NCBI GenBank assembly: GCA_937898665.1
Contig: CALEIY010000147.1
Coordinates: forward strand, 1-44,110
Direction: 5' to 3'
Length of the DNA: 44,110 nt
From: Candidatus Bathyarchaeota archaeon
GTDB lineage: Archaea > Thermoproteota > Bathyarchaeia > TCS64 > B23
The notes under the pieces are model-generated. The model searched no databases. It was not told the DNA's origin and saw only the letters and a list, made by a program, of their open reading frames with translations. Every line of letters begins with the position of its first letter. Position 1 is the first letter of the stretch. The translations under genes and the position numbers were made by a program. Below are positions 8,241 through 16,132 of the stretch, one piece after another.

Positions 8241-9036
8241 GGGTTTCAAGCTCGCCGTAGCCGGTAAGGGAGGGGTGGGCAAGACCTTCATCTCGGGAAC
8301 CCTCGCCAGGCTGCTCGCCAGAGACGGATATAGGGTGTTGGCCGTCGACGCCGATCCAAATATAAACCTCGCCTCCACTCTGGGGATACCACGAGAGATC
8401 TCCGAGCGGATCATACCCCTCTCAGAGAATGAGCGTCTCATCGCTGAGAAGACGGGTGTCCCACCTGGAGGCTCTTACGGACTCGTCTTCAGGTTGACGC
8501 CTAGGGTTGACGACATCTTCCAACGCTTCTGCGTCGAGGCCCCCGACGGCGTCAGGCTGCTGGTCATGGGAACCGTGAAGGGTGGAGACACAGGCTGTAT
8601 GTGTCCAGCCAACGCCCTTCTAAGAGTTTTGATGCAGCATCTCCTCCTCTCCAGGGGGGAGGTCGTCGTCATGGATATGGTCGCCGGCCTAGAGCATCTA
8701 GGCCGAGGCACAGCTAAGAGGGTTGACTCCATGCTCGTCATCGTCGAGCCGACGCTGAAGTCGATTGAAACCCTCAGACGCATCGTGAAGCTGGCCAGGG
8801 ATATAGAGATACCGGAGGTCTTAGCCGTGGCGAATAAGGTGAGGGGTGAACGAAGCCGGAGGCTCATCGAGAGGGAGGTGGGAGACATCCCCATAGCGGC
8901 CTACATACCCTACGACGCCTCGATAGAGGAGGCGGAGCTCCTCGGCGTCGCCCCCCTCGACCACGATGAGAACTCCCCAGCCGTGGAGGCGGTGAGGGGT
9001 CTTAAGGAATACCTGAAGGAGCGATATGGCTTCTAA
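8224..9036 (+). CDS. cooC: CooC-family ATPase, copy 2 (nickel insertion for CODH)
   Basis: This is a second CooC-type ATPase with a canonical deviant Walker A motif, GKGGVGKT (residues 14-21 from the ATG at 8224). It has VDADPNINLASTLG and the nickel-binding GCMCPANALLR motif (C125, C127), plus VVVMDMVAGLEHLGRG. The frame is open upstream to 8182, but that would overlap the first cooC by about 60 bases. The ATGs at 8224 or 8230 give the normal family N terminus (RDKGFKLAVAGKGG). It is translationally coupled to the preceding cooC and to the CofE-like gene, which starts 11 bases before this gene ends. Expected role: nickel delivery to CdhA, and perhaps to the A-cluster. Confidence 0.92.
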   Translation: MAMRDKGFKLAVAGKGGVGKTFISGTLARLLARDGYRVLAVDADPNINLASTLGIPREISERIIPLSENERLIAEKTGVPPGGSYGLVFRLTPRVDDIFQRFCVEAPDGVRLLVMGTVKGGDTGCMCPANALLRVLMQHLLLSRGEVVVMDMVAGLEHLGRGTAKRVDSMLVIVEPTLKSIETLRRIVKLARDIEIPEVLAVANKVRGERSRRLIEREVGDIPIAAYIPYDASIEEAELLGVAPLDHDENSPAVEAVRGLKEYLKERYGF

Positions 9037-9892
9037 GGGCTTGGAGCCGAGGATCAAGGCCATCAGGGTTAGAACGGGCTACTGGACTCCTGGAACCGAT
9101 TATGTCGCTGAGATCGTTGAGGCCGTCAGGGGGTTGGTGAGAGACGGCGACATCATCGCCGTCTCGGAGAAGGCAATCTCAACGGCTAAGGGACTCATAG
9201 TCGATGAGGCGAGGTTTAAGCCAGGTCTCCTAGCCAGGCTCATCGTCAGATTCTGGGTTAGACGTCTATGGGGAGGCCCCCTAGGTCGATGGGCCAGGCT
9301 TAGAGTCAGAACCCTGAGAAATCTTAGGCATTACCCCCTGGAGCTGGGGGCTAGGCATAAGGAGGTGGCCCTAAGATATGTGGGCCTCCTACAGGCCTTG
9401 AGGCACTACTCCGAGGGGGGTATAGACGCCAGCAATCTCCCCTACTCCTATGTAGCCCTCCCCCTCCCAGAGGCGTCGAGGGAGGCTGAGCGCATAGCCT
9501 CAGCCATCGAAGAGGAGACCGGTAAACGAGTCTCGGTGCTCATCGTCGACAGCGATAAATCCTTCAGCTGGAGAAACCTCCACCTCGCCCCACGAAGGGT
9601 TGAGACACGGGGCCTCATACACCTCGGCGGATTCCTCACCTTCCTCCTCGGCCGCATGCTCAGGTTGAAGGCCAGAGCCACACCGGTCGCCTCTATAGGC
9701 ATAGGGAACCCAGACCTCGCCCTGACGCTGGCCGAGGTAGCCGACAGGGTGAGGGGATATGGAGCTGGCAGAACAGTCTGGGAGATGGCGAGGAGGCTCG
9801 GCGTCGAGCTTACAGGCGTCACATGGAGGATGCTGAGGAGGGTTGAGCATCACCCCATAGTGATTCTACGACTCTTGGAAGGTCTTAAATAG
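9026..9892 (+). CDS. CofE-like F420-0:gamma-glutamyl ligase family protein
   Basis: True CofE adds glutamates to coenzyme F420-0 using GTP. Family features here are DGDIIAVSEKAISTAKG near residues 40-56, GGIDASNL (the DxSN motif), and LPEASREAERIASAIEEETG followed by VLIVD. The motif that in classical CofE reads DTFGRPxR is DSDKSF here, so this is a divergent member and might act on another substrate. The F420-dependent mtd immediately downstream supports an F420 link. The start overlaps cooC copy 2 by 11 bases and is preceded by an AAGGAG ribosome-binding site. I am sure of the family but not of the reaction. Confidence 0.75.
   Translation: MASKGLEPRIKAIRVRTGYWTPGTDYVAEIVEAVRGLVRDGDIIAVSEKAISTAKGLIVDEARFKPGLLARLIVRFWVRRLWGGPLGRWARLRVRTLRNLRHYPLELGARHKEVALRYVGLLQALRHYSEGGIDASNLPYSYVALPLPEASREAERIASAIEEETGKRVSVLIVDSDKSFSWRNLHLAPRRVETRGLIHLGGFLTFLLGRMLRLKARATPVASIGIGNPDLALTLAEVADRVRGYGAGRTVWEMARRLGVELTGVTWRMLRRVEHHPIVILRLLEGLK
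9884..9891 (+). promoter_or_regulatory. TATA-like box of mtd
   Basis: CTTAAATA overlaps the last codons of the CofE-like gene and lies 27 bases before the GTG at 9915 and 36 before the ATG at 9924. It suggests that mtd can be transcribed apart from the cooC operon. Confidence 0.45.
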
Positions 9893-9923
9893 GGTGGGGT
9901 AGGCTTCGATTGGAGTGATATCC

Positions 9924-10769
9924 ATGGCGAGACTCGGCTTCCTGAAGCTTGGGAACATCGCCACCTCGCCGATGGTGGAGCTCCTCCTCGACGAGAGGGC
10001 TGAGCGGGAGGACATGGAGGTGAGGGTTGTCGCCTCCGGAGCGAATATGAGTCCAGGGCAGGCTGAGGAGGTGGCTAAGGCGATGGTGGAGATGAAGCCT
10101 GACATCGTCTTTGTAGTCAGCCCAAACGCCGCAACCCCTGGGCCGAAGAAGGCGAGGGAGGTCATCGCGGAGGCTGGAATACCGGTGGTTGTTATAACCG
10201 ATGGGCCGAAGAAGCTGCTGGAGGAGCTGGCTGAGAGGGGTATGGGAGGCATCATAATAGAGGCCGACTCCATGATCGGCGCCCGAAGGGAGTTCCTCGA
10301 CCCAATAGAGATGGCCATCTTCAACGCAGATGCCATAAAGGTTCTCGCCGTGACGGGAGTCTATAACATCGTCTACGAGGCCATAGACCGCATCATAGAG
10401 CAGCTGAAGAGGGGGGAGAAACCTGAGCTGCCGCTGATCAGGGTGACGAGAGCCATGGCCATAGAGGCTGCAGGATTCTCAAACCCCTATGCGGCTGCCA
10501 AGGCCGCAGCGGCCTATGAGATGGCTAAGAGGGTTTCAAACCTCACAACTGAGGCCTGCTTCAAGGAGAAGGATTGGAAGGTCTACACAGCGCTCTGCGC
10601 TGCGGCCCATGAGCTTATGCGCTGGGCTGCGATGCTGGCTGATGAGGCGAGGGAGATAGAGAAGTATGGAGACTCCGTTCTGAGGAGGCCGCATCACAGG
10701 GATGGATCGCTGCTGAGCAAGCGGAGGCTCCTGGAGAAGCCCTCTAAGCCTTCGCCCTCTCCCTCTTGA
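9924..10769 (+). CDS. mtd: F420-dependent methylenetetrahydromethanopterin dehydrogenase
   Basis: Mtd reversibly converts methenyl-H4MPT and F420H2 to methylene-H4MPT and F420. The protein shows the family N terminus ARLGFLKLGNIATSPMVELLLDERAERED, the PNAATPGPKKAREV segment, and the highly conserved IEADSMIGARREFLDPIEMA region. Its length of 281 residues is normal. Two starts are possible. The ATG at 9924 follows GGAGTGA at ribosome-binding distance and aligns with the family start. The in-frame GTG at 9915 lies exactly 27 bases after a TATA-like box and could be a leaderless start adding three residues. It links the methyl branch that feeds CdhDE to the F420 pool. Its 3' end overlaps the convergent FrhB-family gene by 26 bases. 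Confidence 0.95.
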   Translation: MARLGFLKLGNIATSPMVELLLDERAEREDMEVRVVASGANMSPGQAEEVAKAMVEMKPDIVFVVSPNAATPGPKKAREVIAEAGIPVVVITDGPKKLLEELAERGMGGIIIEADSMIGARREFLDPIEMAIFNADAIKVLAVTGVYNIVYEAIDRIIEQLKRGEKPELPLIRVTRAMAIEAAGFSNPYAAAKAAAAYEMAKRVSNLTTEACFKEKDWKVYTALCAAAHELMRWAAMLADEAREIEKYGDSVLRRPHHRDGSLLSKRRLLEKPSKPSPSPS

Positions 10770-11787
10770 ATCTGGCTAGCTTCACCACCGCCTCCAATCC
10801 AGGCTCCACCTCGTCGAGGGGCTTAACCTCGATCAACCCCTCTTTCTCTGCACCCCTCAGCGCCTCCTCACCCCTATCGCTTCGAACTATGACCGTCGAC
10901 CATCCATCAGGGGAGCCGACATTCCCAACGGAGATGTCCGCCAGCTCGGATGTGAAGTCGGCGCAGTGGTGGCAGCACTCCCTGACCAGCTCCTCCATCT
11001 CCCTAAGCTTAACCCTCAACAGATTCTCCCCATCGGCTCCATAGGCGAGGAAGCGGCCGCGCTTAATATCAAACTTATGAACATCCTTCGGCTCGACGCC
11101 CTTAGACTTGAGGAACTCCATCAGCCTTCCATAGTCGAAGGTCTCCATACAGAAGAGGCCTACGATGAGATCCAGGGCCTTAGAGAACTTTGCCTCGGAG
11201 TGATCTCCAAGCTGTAGGCGCCTCAGGGCGGTCACCTGGCAGGGGGTTCCAACGACGGCTACATGCTCAGCCATATACTCCTTAACGGCTGAGGCCACGC
11301 CCACGAGGGTTGGACTCGGCGTATACTTAGTTCCAGCGGCCTCCAGAAGCTCCTCTAGGGTTGAGACGACCATCGGCTGAGGCTCCCAGACCCCATTGGA
11401 CTTCAGCCCCGCGACAACTGCGACACAACCCTCCGATAGCCTGTGGGCGAGGAGAGCCGTAACCGCTCCGCCATCCTGGCAGCGTTCTCGGATTCTCTCA
11501 TCCAGCGCCCTAACGGCGTAGAGGCCCCTATAGAAGCCTATCTCGGACTCTCCTCCCTTCGCCCCGAAGGCCCTCTCCTCAAGGGTCTCCTTATCGAAGC
11601 TCGTCCTGGGGCAGTTGTTGTAGCACATGCCACAGGAGATGCAGAGGCTGACGAGTCTCGGGGTGGAGCCCGCCATCTCTATGGAGTTTAGGGGGCAGAC
11701 GGCTGAGCATCCCCCACAGCCGACGCAGAGCTTAGGCCTGATCACCTCAGCCATGAGATTTCCGAAGGCCTTAGGCCTCGATGACAT
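10744..11787 (-). CDS. FrhB-family coenzyme F420 oxidoreductase with two [4Fe-4S] motifs
   Basis: Proteins of this family (FrhB, FpoF, FqoF and relatives) bind FAD and exchange electrons between F420 and Fe-S partners. The N terminus carries two ferredoxin motifs: C21, C24, C27, C31 with P, and C49, C52, C55, C59 with P. The FrhB core follows, with CQDGGAVTALLAHRLSEGCV, TKYTPSPTLVG, VAVVGTPCQVTALRRLQ and FSKALDLIVGLFCMETFDY. No hydrogenase large or small subunit is nearby. A stand-alone F420H2:ferredoxin oxidoreductase is therefore plausible, which would couple Mtd to the ferredoxin used by CODH. A TTAAAA box about 32 bases upstream supports the ATG at 11787; the ATG at residue 12 is an alternative. 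Confidence 0.85.
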   Translation of the reverse strand: MSSRPKAFGNLMAEVIRPKLCVGCGGCSAVCPLNSIEMAGSTPRLVSLCISCGMCYNNCPRTSFDKETLEERAFGAKGGESEIGFYRGLYAVRALDERIRERCQDGGAVTALLAHRLSEGCVAVVAGLKSNGVWEPQPMVVSTLEELLEAAGTKYTPSPTLVGVASAVKEYMAEHVAVVGTPCQVTALRRLQLGDHSEAKFSKALDLIVGLFCMETFDYGRLMEFLKSKGVEPKDVHKFDIKRGRFLAYGADGENLLRVKLREMEELVRECCHHCADFTSELADISVGNVGSPDGWSTVIVRSDRGEEALRGAEKEGLIEVKPLDEVEPGLEAVVKLARFKRERAKA

Positions 11788-11816
11788 GATGCATCACATA
11801 ACACCCTCCATAATCC

Positions 11817-11822
11817 TTTTAA
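11817..11822 (-). promoter_or_regulatory. TATA-like box of the FrhB-family gene
   Basis: TTAAAA on the minus strand lies about 32 bases before the ATG at 11787, in a short AT-rich stretch. It is separate from the + strand box at 11851-11858. Confidence 0.4.
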
Positions 11823-11850
11823 CAATTTTACTGCACCTCGATGAAACGCC

Positions 11851-11858
11851 TTTAAATA
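11851..11858 (+). promoter_or_regulatory. TATA box of the ADP-forming acyl-CoA synthetase gene
   Basis: TTTAAATA predicts a transcription start near 11881. This decides the start codon of the gene: the TTG at 11865 would lie upstream of the transcript, while the in-frame TTG at 11886 is just inside it. Confidence 0.6.
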
Positions 11859-11885
11859 GGGGTTTTGAAACCTCTCAGATGGCTG

Positions 11886-14006
11886 TTGAACCCTCAGGAT
11901 GATGGCTTAAAGGCGATCTTCAAGCCCGAATCCGTCGCCATAATAGGCGCCTCCAGGACTCCTGGGAAGGTTGGGCATACGCTGCTGAGGAATCTAATGG
12001 AATGCGGTTATGGCGGTGAGATCTATCCCATAAACCCCCATGCTGATGAGATACTCGGCGTCAAATGCTACCCCTCCGTGCTGGAGGTGCCTGGCGATGT
12101 TGATCTAGCCGTCATAGCTATTCCTGCCCCCATAGTCCTCCAGGTGGCCGAGGAGTGTGGCAGGAAGGGGGTTAAGGCTCTCATAGTCATCTCAGCAGGC
12201 TTCAGGGAGACCGGTAGAGAGGGAGCTGAACGTGAACGTAGGCTCCTTGAGATCGCCAGGTGCTATGGGATGAGGGTTCAAGGCCCAAACTGCCTTGGGG
12301 TCATCGACACCTATACGCCGCTGAATCTCAGCTTCGCCCCCGCCATGCCTAAGAGGGGGAGTATAGCCTTCATCTCTCAGAGCGGAGCCCTCGGGACGGC
12401 GGCCCTCGACTGGGCGATGGGTGAGGGTATAGGATTCTCCCATTTCATAAGCCTTGGGAATAAGGCCGACCTGGATGAGGTGGATTTCCTGGAGGCCCTA
12501 GGGGGAGATGAGAGCGTCAAGGCCATCATCCTATACGTCGAGTCGATAGAGCAGGGTCAGCGCTTCATAGAGGTTGCCGGCGACGTATCGAGGAGGAAGC
12601 CTATCATCGTCCTCAAGGGCGGGATCTCCAAGGCAGGCTCAAGGGCCGCCGGAAGCCATACGGGGGCGCTAGTCGGAAGCTACACCGCCTATAAGGCGGC
12701 CTTCAGGAAGAGTGGAGTCCTATCTACGGAGGGCGTTGAGGAGCTCTTCAACTACGCCGTAGCCCTCACCGAGCAGCCCCTGCCCAGGGGGGAGGGCGTC
12801 GCCATAGTCACCAACGCCGGTGGGCCAGGCATAGTCTTCACAGACCTCTGCGAACGCTACGGCGTCGAGTTGGCGAGGCTCAGCCCTGAGACCCATAGGG
12901 CGTTGAGGGAGGGTTTGCCGCCGGAGGCGGCGACGGGCAACCCCATCGATGTGCTGGGCGACGCGAGGGCAGACCGGTATAGGTATGCTCTGGAGCGGGT
13001 GCTGGCCGATGTCCATGTCCATGCCGCAGCCGTCATATTGACTCCTCAGGCGATGACGGAGAGCCTCGGCACGGCGAGGGTCATAGTGGAGATGAGGGAG
13101 AGATTCCCAGAGAAGCCCTTACTGGCTGTTTTCATGGGTGGAGGGGAGGTTGAGGAGGCTGCTAGATACCTAAAGGAGCATGGAGTCCCCTGCTTCGACT
13201 TCCCAGAGAAGGCTGTTAGAACCCTATCGGCGTTATACACCTATGCCCGATACCTGAAGAGGCCGGTGGAGAGGCCGACTAGATTCGAGGACGTCGACTT
13301 TGATAGGGTGAGGGAGATACTTCAAGGGGCGAGGGAGGATGGTAGGGTTGTGCTCCTCCCCCATGAGGCTTCGGAGGTTGTGAGGGCCTATGGCGTTGAG
13401 GCCCCTGAGATGAGGGTGGCCACCTCGGAGGCTGAGGCCGTCAACCATGCGGAGGAGCTGGGATACCCCGTCGTCCTAAAGATAGTCTCACCAGATATAC
13501 TGCATAAGACCGATATAGGAGGCGTCGTCCTAAACCTCTCCTCAGCTGAGGAGGTTCGCTCAGCCTATAGGGGGATCATGGCTCGGGTTTCGAGGCATAT
13601 GCCTCAAGCCAGGCTTTATGGAGTGCTCGTCTCCAAGATGGTTCCACAGGGGCGTGAGATGATCATAGGGATGAGCAGAGACGTCCAGTTCGGCCCCCTC
13701 ATCATGTTCGGCCTGGGAGGCATCTACGTCAACTTCCTCAGGGATGTCTCCTTCGCCCTTGCACCTCTCTCTAGGAGGGAGGCCGCTGAGATGATCAGGG
13801 AGACGAAGGCCTACACGCTGCTGAGGGGGATCAGAGGCGAGAAGCCGGCCGACCTAAGGGCCTTGGAGGAGGTGATCCTGAGGGTTGGGCAGCTCTCGGT
13901 GGACTTCCCCGAGATATTGGAGATGGACATAAACCCCCTCATGGTTTATGAGGAGGGTGGGGGTTGTATAGCTGTGGATGTGAAGATAACCCTGGGAGTT
14001 GATTAG
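11886..14006 (+). CDS. ADP-forming acetyl/acyl-CoA synthetase, fused alpha-beta form
   Basis: The enzyme converts acyl-CoA, ADP and phosphate to acid, CoA and ATP, and is the usual way archaea conserve energy from acetyl-CoA. Domains in order are: a CoA-binding Rossmann domain (SVAIIGASRTPGKVGHTLL), the ligase CoA domain with the phosphorylated histidine in GSHTGAL (H258 when started at 11886), and a C-terminal ATP-grasp beta domain (YPVVLKIVSPDILHKTDIGGV, GVLVSKMVPQGREMIIGM, LEMDINPLMV). At 706 residues it is a normal fused form. The TATA box at 11851-11858 favours the TTG at 11886 over the TTG at 11865. Located after the CODH/ACS island, it could release acetate made by that pathway. Substrate range cannot be read from sequence. 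Confidence 0.92.
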   Translation: MNPQDDGLKAIFKPESVAIIGASRTPGKVGHTLLRNLMECGYGGEIYPINPHADEILGVKCYPSVLEVPGDVDLAVIAIPAPIVLQVAEECGRKGVKALIVISAGFRETGREGAERERRLLEIARCYGMRVQGPNCLGVIDTYTPLNLSFAPAMPKRGSIAFISQSGALGTAALDWAMGEGIGFSHFISLGNKADLDEVDFLEALGGDESVKAIILYVESIEQGQRFIEVAGDVSRRKPIIVLKGGISKAGSRAAGSHTGALVGSYTAYKAAFRKSGVLSTEGVEELFNYAVALTEQPLPRGEGVAIVTNAGGPGIVFTDLCERYGVELARLSPETHRALREGLPPEAATGNPIDVLGDARADRYRYALERVLADVHVHAAAVILTPQAMTESLGTARVIVEMRERFPEKPLLAVFMGGGEVEEAARYLKEHGVPCFDFPEKAVRTLSALYTYARYLKRPVERPTRFEDVDFDRVREILQGAREDGRVVLLPHEASEVVRAYGVEAPEMRVATSEAEAVNHAEELGYPVVLKIVSPDILHKTDIGGVVLNLSSAEEVRSAYRGIMARVSRHMPQARLYGVLVSKMVPQGREMIIGMSRDVQFGPLIMFGLGGIYVNFLRDVSFALAPLSRREAAEMIRETKAYTLLRGIRGEKPADLRALEEVILRVGQLSVDFPEILEMDINPLMVYEEGGGCIAVDVKITLGVD

Positions 14007-14007
14007 A

Positions 14008-15111
14008 TTGGTCTACTCAATCTATGTGACGGGGACGAGATTCAGCGGGAAGACAGCCCTCTGCCTAGGGCTGATGCAGAAGTTCAGGGAGCTAGGCTTC
14101 AGAGTTGGATACTTTAAGCCTATAGGCGTAGGCCTAAAGGAGGTTGAGGGTGAACCCATAGACCCTGATGTCTATCTAATGAGGGAGATACTCGGCCTCA
14201 GGGAGCCTCAGGAGGTTATAACGCCCATCACCCTTGGGAGGAGATATCTCGATGAGGTGGAGAACTGTGGGGAGCTGGAGCATCGAGTCATGGAGGCCTA
14301 CGAGGAGGTGAGCGGCGATAAGGATATACTCCTCATAGAGGCCCCGCCAGACCCAGAGCTCCTCATCTGCTGCGGCCTCGACGTCCCAAGCCTCGCTGAG
14401 CGATTTAAGGCGAGGATCATCTTCTCCGTCAGAGGCGTCGAGGATGAGGTGGCTGAGAGGATAATCCTCTACAAGGAGTTCTTCCGGTTCAGGGGAGTGG
14501 AGCTCCTGGGAGCCATCCTCAACTTCGTCCCCCTCCAGCAGCTGGAGAGGATGCGGGGTGTGGTCTCTCCGATATTGAGGAGATGCGGCGTGGATGTTCT
14601 AGGCGTCGTCCCAGATAAGAGGGAGCTGACGATGAACACCGTTGAGGAGCTGAGGGACATCTTAGAGGCTGAGGTTCTAGCCGGTAAGGATCGGATGGAT
14701 AGACTCGTCGACGGCTACCTCGTCGGAGCCATGACCCCCGAGTCGGCGTTGACCTGGCTGAGGAGGAGCGTCGGCTGCGCCTTCATCACCGGTGGAGACC
14801 GAACAGACCTCATCCTCACGGCTCTGGAGACGATGCCAAGCGTTATCATCCTCACCGGAAACATATATCCCTCTATCTCCGTCCTAACGGCGGCTGAGGA
14901 GAAGGGCATACCCATCCTCCTGGTTCCCTACGACACCTATACCACGGTTATGAAGCTTGAACACCTCGATGGGAGGATCACGCCCTCACCGACGTCGAAG
15001 AGGAAGATACAGCTCATCCATGAGATGATCGATGAATACGTCGACTGGAGGAGCATCCTAGAGGGCTACGCCGATTGGAAGAGGAGGGCTAAGTGGCCTC
15101 CAGAAGGCTGA
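14008..15111 (+). CDS. P-loop/DRTGG protein resembling the N-terminal domain of phosphotransacetylase
   Basis: The first part is a dethiobiotin-synthetase-like P-loop domain (YVTGTRFSGKTALCLGL), with VGYFKPIG and DILLIEAPPD. The second part carries a DRTGG domain, visible as FITGGDRTDLILTALE. This pairing forms the regulatory N-terminal half of long bacterial Pta enzymes, but the catalytic PTA domain is absent, so it should not make acetyl-phosphate. It begins 1 base after the acyl-CoA synthetase stop, and GGGAG at 13994-13998 fits the TTG at 14008 (a TTG at 13999 is too close). The tight coupling suggests it regulates or assists the synthetase, which is inference. Its end overlaps the convergent nucleotidyltransferase gene by 23 bases. 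Confidence 0.85.
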   Translation: MVYSIYVTGTRFSGKTALCLGLMQKFRELGFRVGYFKPIGVGLKEVEGEPIDPDVYLMREILGLREPQEVITPITLGRRYLDEVENCGELEHRVMEAYEEVSGDKDILLIEAPPDPELLICCGLDVPSLAERFKARIIFSVRGVEDEVAERIILYKEFFRFRGVELLGAILNFVPLQQLERMRGVVSPILRRCGVDVLGVVPDKRELTMNTVEELRDILEAEVLAGKDRMDRLVDGYLVGAMTPESALTWLRRSVGCAFITGGDRTDLILTALETMPSVIILTGNIYPSISVLTAAEEKGIPILLVPYDTYTTVMKLEHLDGRITPSPTSKRKIQLIHEMIDEYVDWRSILEGYADWKRRAKWPPEG

Positions 15112-16075
15112 GGGGGATGAGGTAGTCGCCTCTACGCCCCAGCATCAGCCTATAGTAGACGCCCCTCGAGGAGTGAACCTCCTCGAGGACTCCCCTAGCC
15201 TCGAACTCGTCGCCCTCCCAAACCTGCTCGGCGAATCTCCCCCTATAACTCATCAACTCCTCAACCCTCAATCCATCAGCCTCAGCCTCAACAACATAGC
15301 GGCAGGGAGTGTAGATGCCGAGGGCATCTTCGATCACCACGCCTCGTATCGTCGCCTCACCCATCGGCTTCGAGAAATGAGGAGGCTCAAACTCGGTTGG
15401 ATTTGGGACGAGTCTAACATAGTAGGGAACACCCTCGATCAATCCATGTAGGAGCTTAACCCTCTCCAACTCGGCCAGCCTCCTGAGGTCTAAGCCCGTT
15501 CCACCCCAACGCATTTCGGCAACCTTCAGGGCTTCATCCGATGGGAGGCTTGAAAGAAGGCCTCTCTCCCTAAGGCGTCTAAGAGCTTCATAGGCTTTAA
15601 GGCCGCTCTGTCTCCCGTAGATGATTAGGTCGATGTCGGATTCCGTCGTCTTCAGCCCTATGAGGAGGGAGCCGGTCAGCCCCACATCTCCGAGGGGAAC
15701 CCCCTCATCCCTTAGGGCCTCAGCGAAGAGCTTCACAAGTTTCCCAGCCCTATTCTCCGACTGCCTTAGGATTTCCTTAAGCCCCTCTCTTGGGTCGTAG
15801 ATTCTCCTTATATGGCTGTGGGGGACGAATTGGACTCTGATCCCCTTCTCCTCCATCCATCTCAGGTAGTTAGGGTGATGCTCCTCCAGATACCGGGTGG
15901 TCTCCTCCAGGTCGTAGACCCGCCTATACCGTCTTCCACATCGAATCCGGTCTCCATGCTCATCTGGTATGTAGCGTAGATAGGCGATGACTCCATCCTC
16001 TGGGTGGTGGAGGCCCTTAACCGTGAAAAGCAATCCCTCATCTGTTTCGATGTAGTAGCCCTCGATGGGTTTCAA
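15089..16075 (-). CDS. Archaeal predicted nucleotidyltransferase (COG2413-like)
   Basis: The middle of the protein has a polymerase-beta-type nucleotidyltransferase signature: TGS at residues 134-136, then DIDL with D147 and D149. The N-terminal ETDEGLLFTVKGLHHPEDGVIAYLRYIPDEHGDR segment and the long C-terminal domain match a widespread archaeal family with no assigned function. The start is a TTG at 16075, 29 bases from the shared TATA box at 16101-16108, so the gene looks leaderless. It is divergent from a CitG-like gene using the same box. Because bacterial CitG partners with a nucleotidyltransferase (CitX, MdcG), a functional pairing is an attractive guess and no more. Confidence 0.8.
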   Translation of the reverse strand: MKPIEGYYIETDEGLLFTVKGLHHPEDGVIAYLRYIPDEHGDRIRCGRRYRRVYDLEETTRYLEEHHPNYLRWMEEKGIRVQFVPHSHIRRIYDPREGLKEILRQSENRAGKLVKLFAEALRDEGVPLGDVGLTGSLLIGLKTTESDIDLIIYGRQSGLKAYEALRRLRERGLLSSLPSDEALKVAEMRWGGTGLDLRRLAELERVKLLHGLIEGVPYYVRLVPNPTEFEPPHFSKPMGEATIRGVVIEDALGIYTPCRYVVEAEADGLRVEELMSYRGRFAEQVWEGDEFEARGVLEEVHSSRGVYYRLMLGRRGDYLIPLSLLEAT

Positions 16076-16100
16076 CCCTCTAAGCCTAGTGGGAGGAGTG

Positions 16101-16108
16101 TTATAAAA
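16101..16108. promoter_or_regulatory. Shared bidirectional TATA box
   Basis: TTATAAAA has a palindromic TTATAA core and lies 29 bases from both divergent starts, the TTG at 16075 (minus) and the TTG at 16133 (plus). It is the only TATA-like sequence I see between the two genes, and both would be leaderless. Confidence 0.6.
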
Positions 16109-16132
16109 GGTGGTTGAAATACTCCAGCAGAG

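Noticed and set aside
11879-11902. ATG at 11879 as the start of the acyl-CoA synthetase or a leader peptide
   Set aside because: It is in another frame and stops after seven codons; no run of regulatory codons or attenuator structure is evident.
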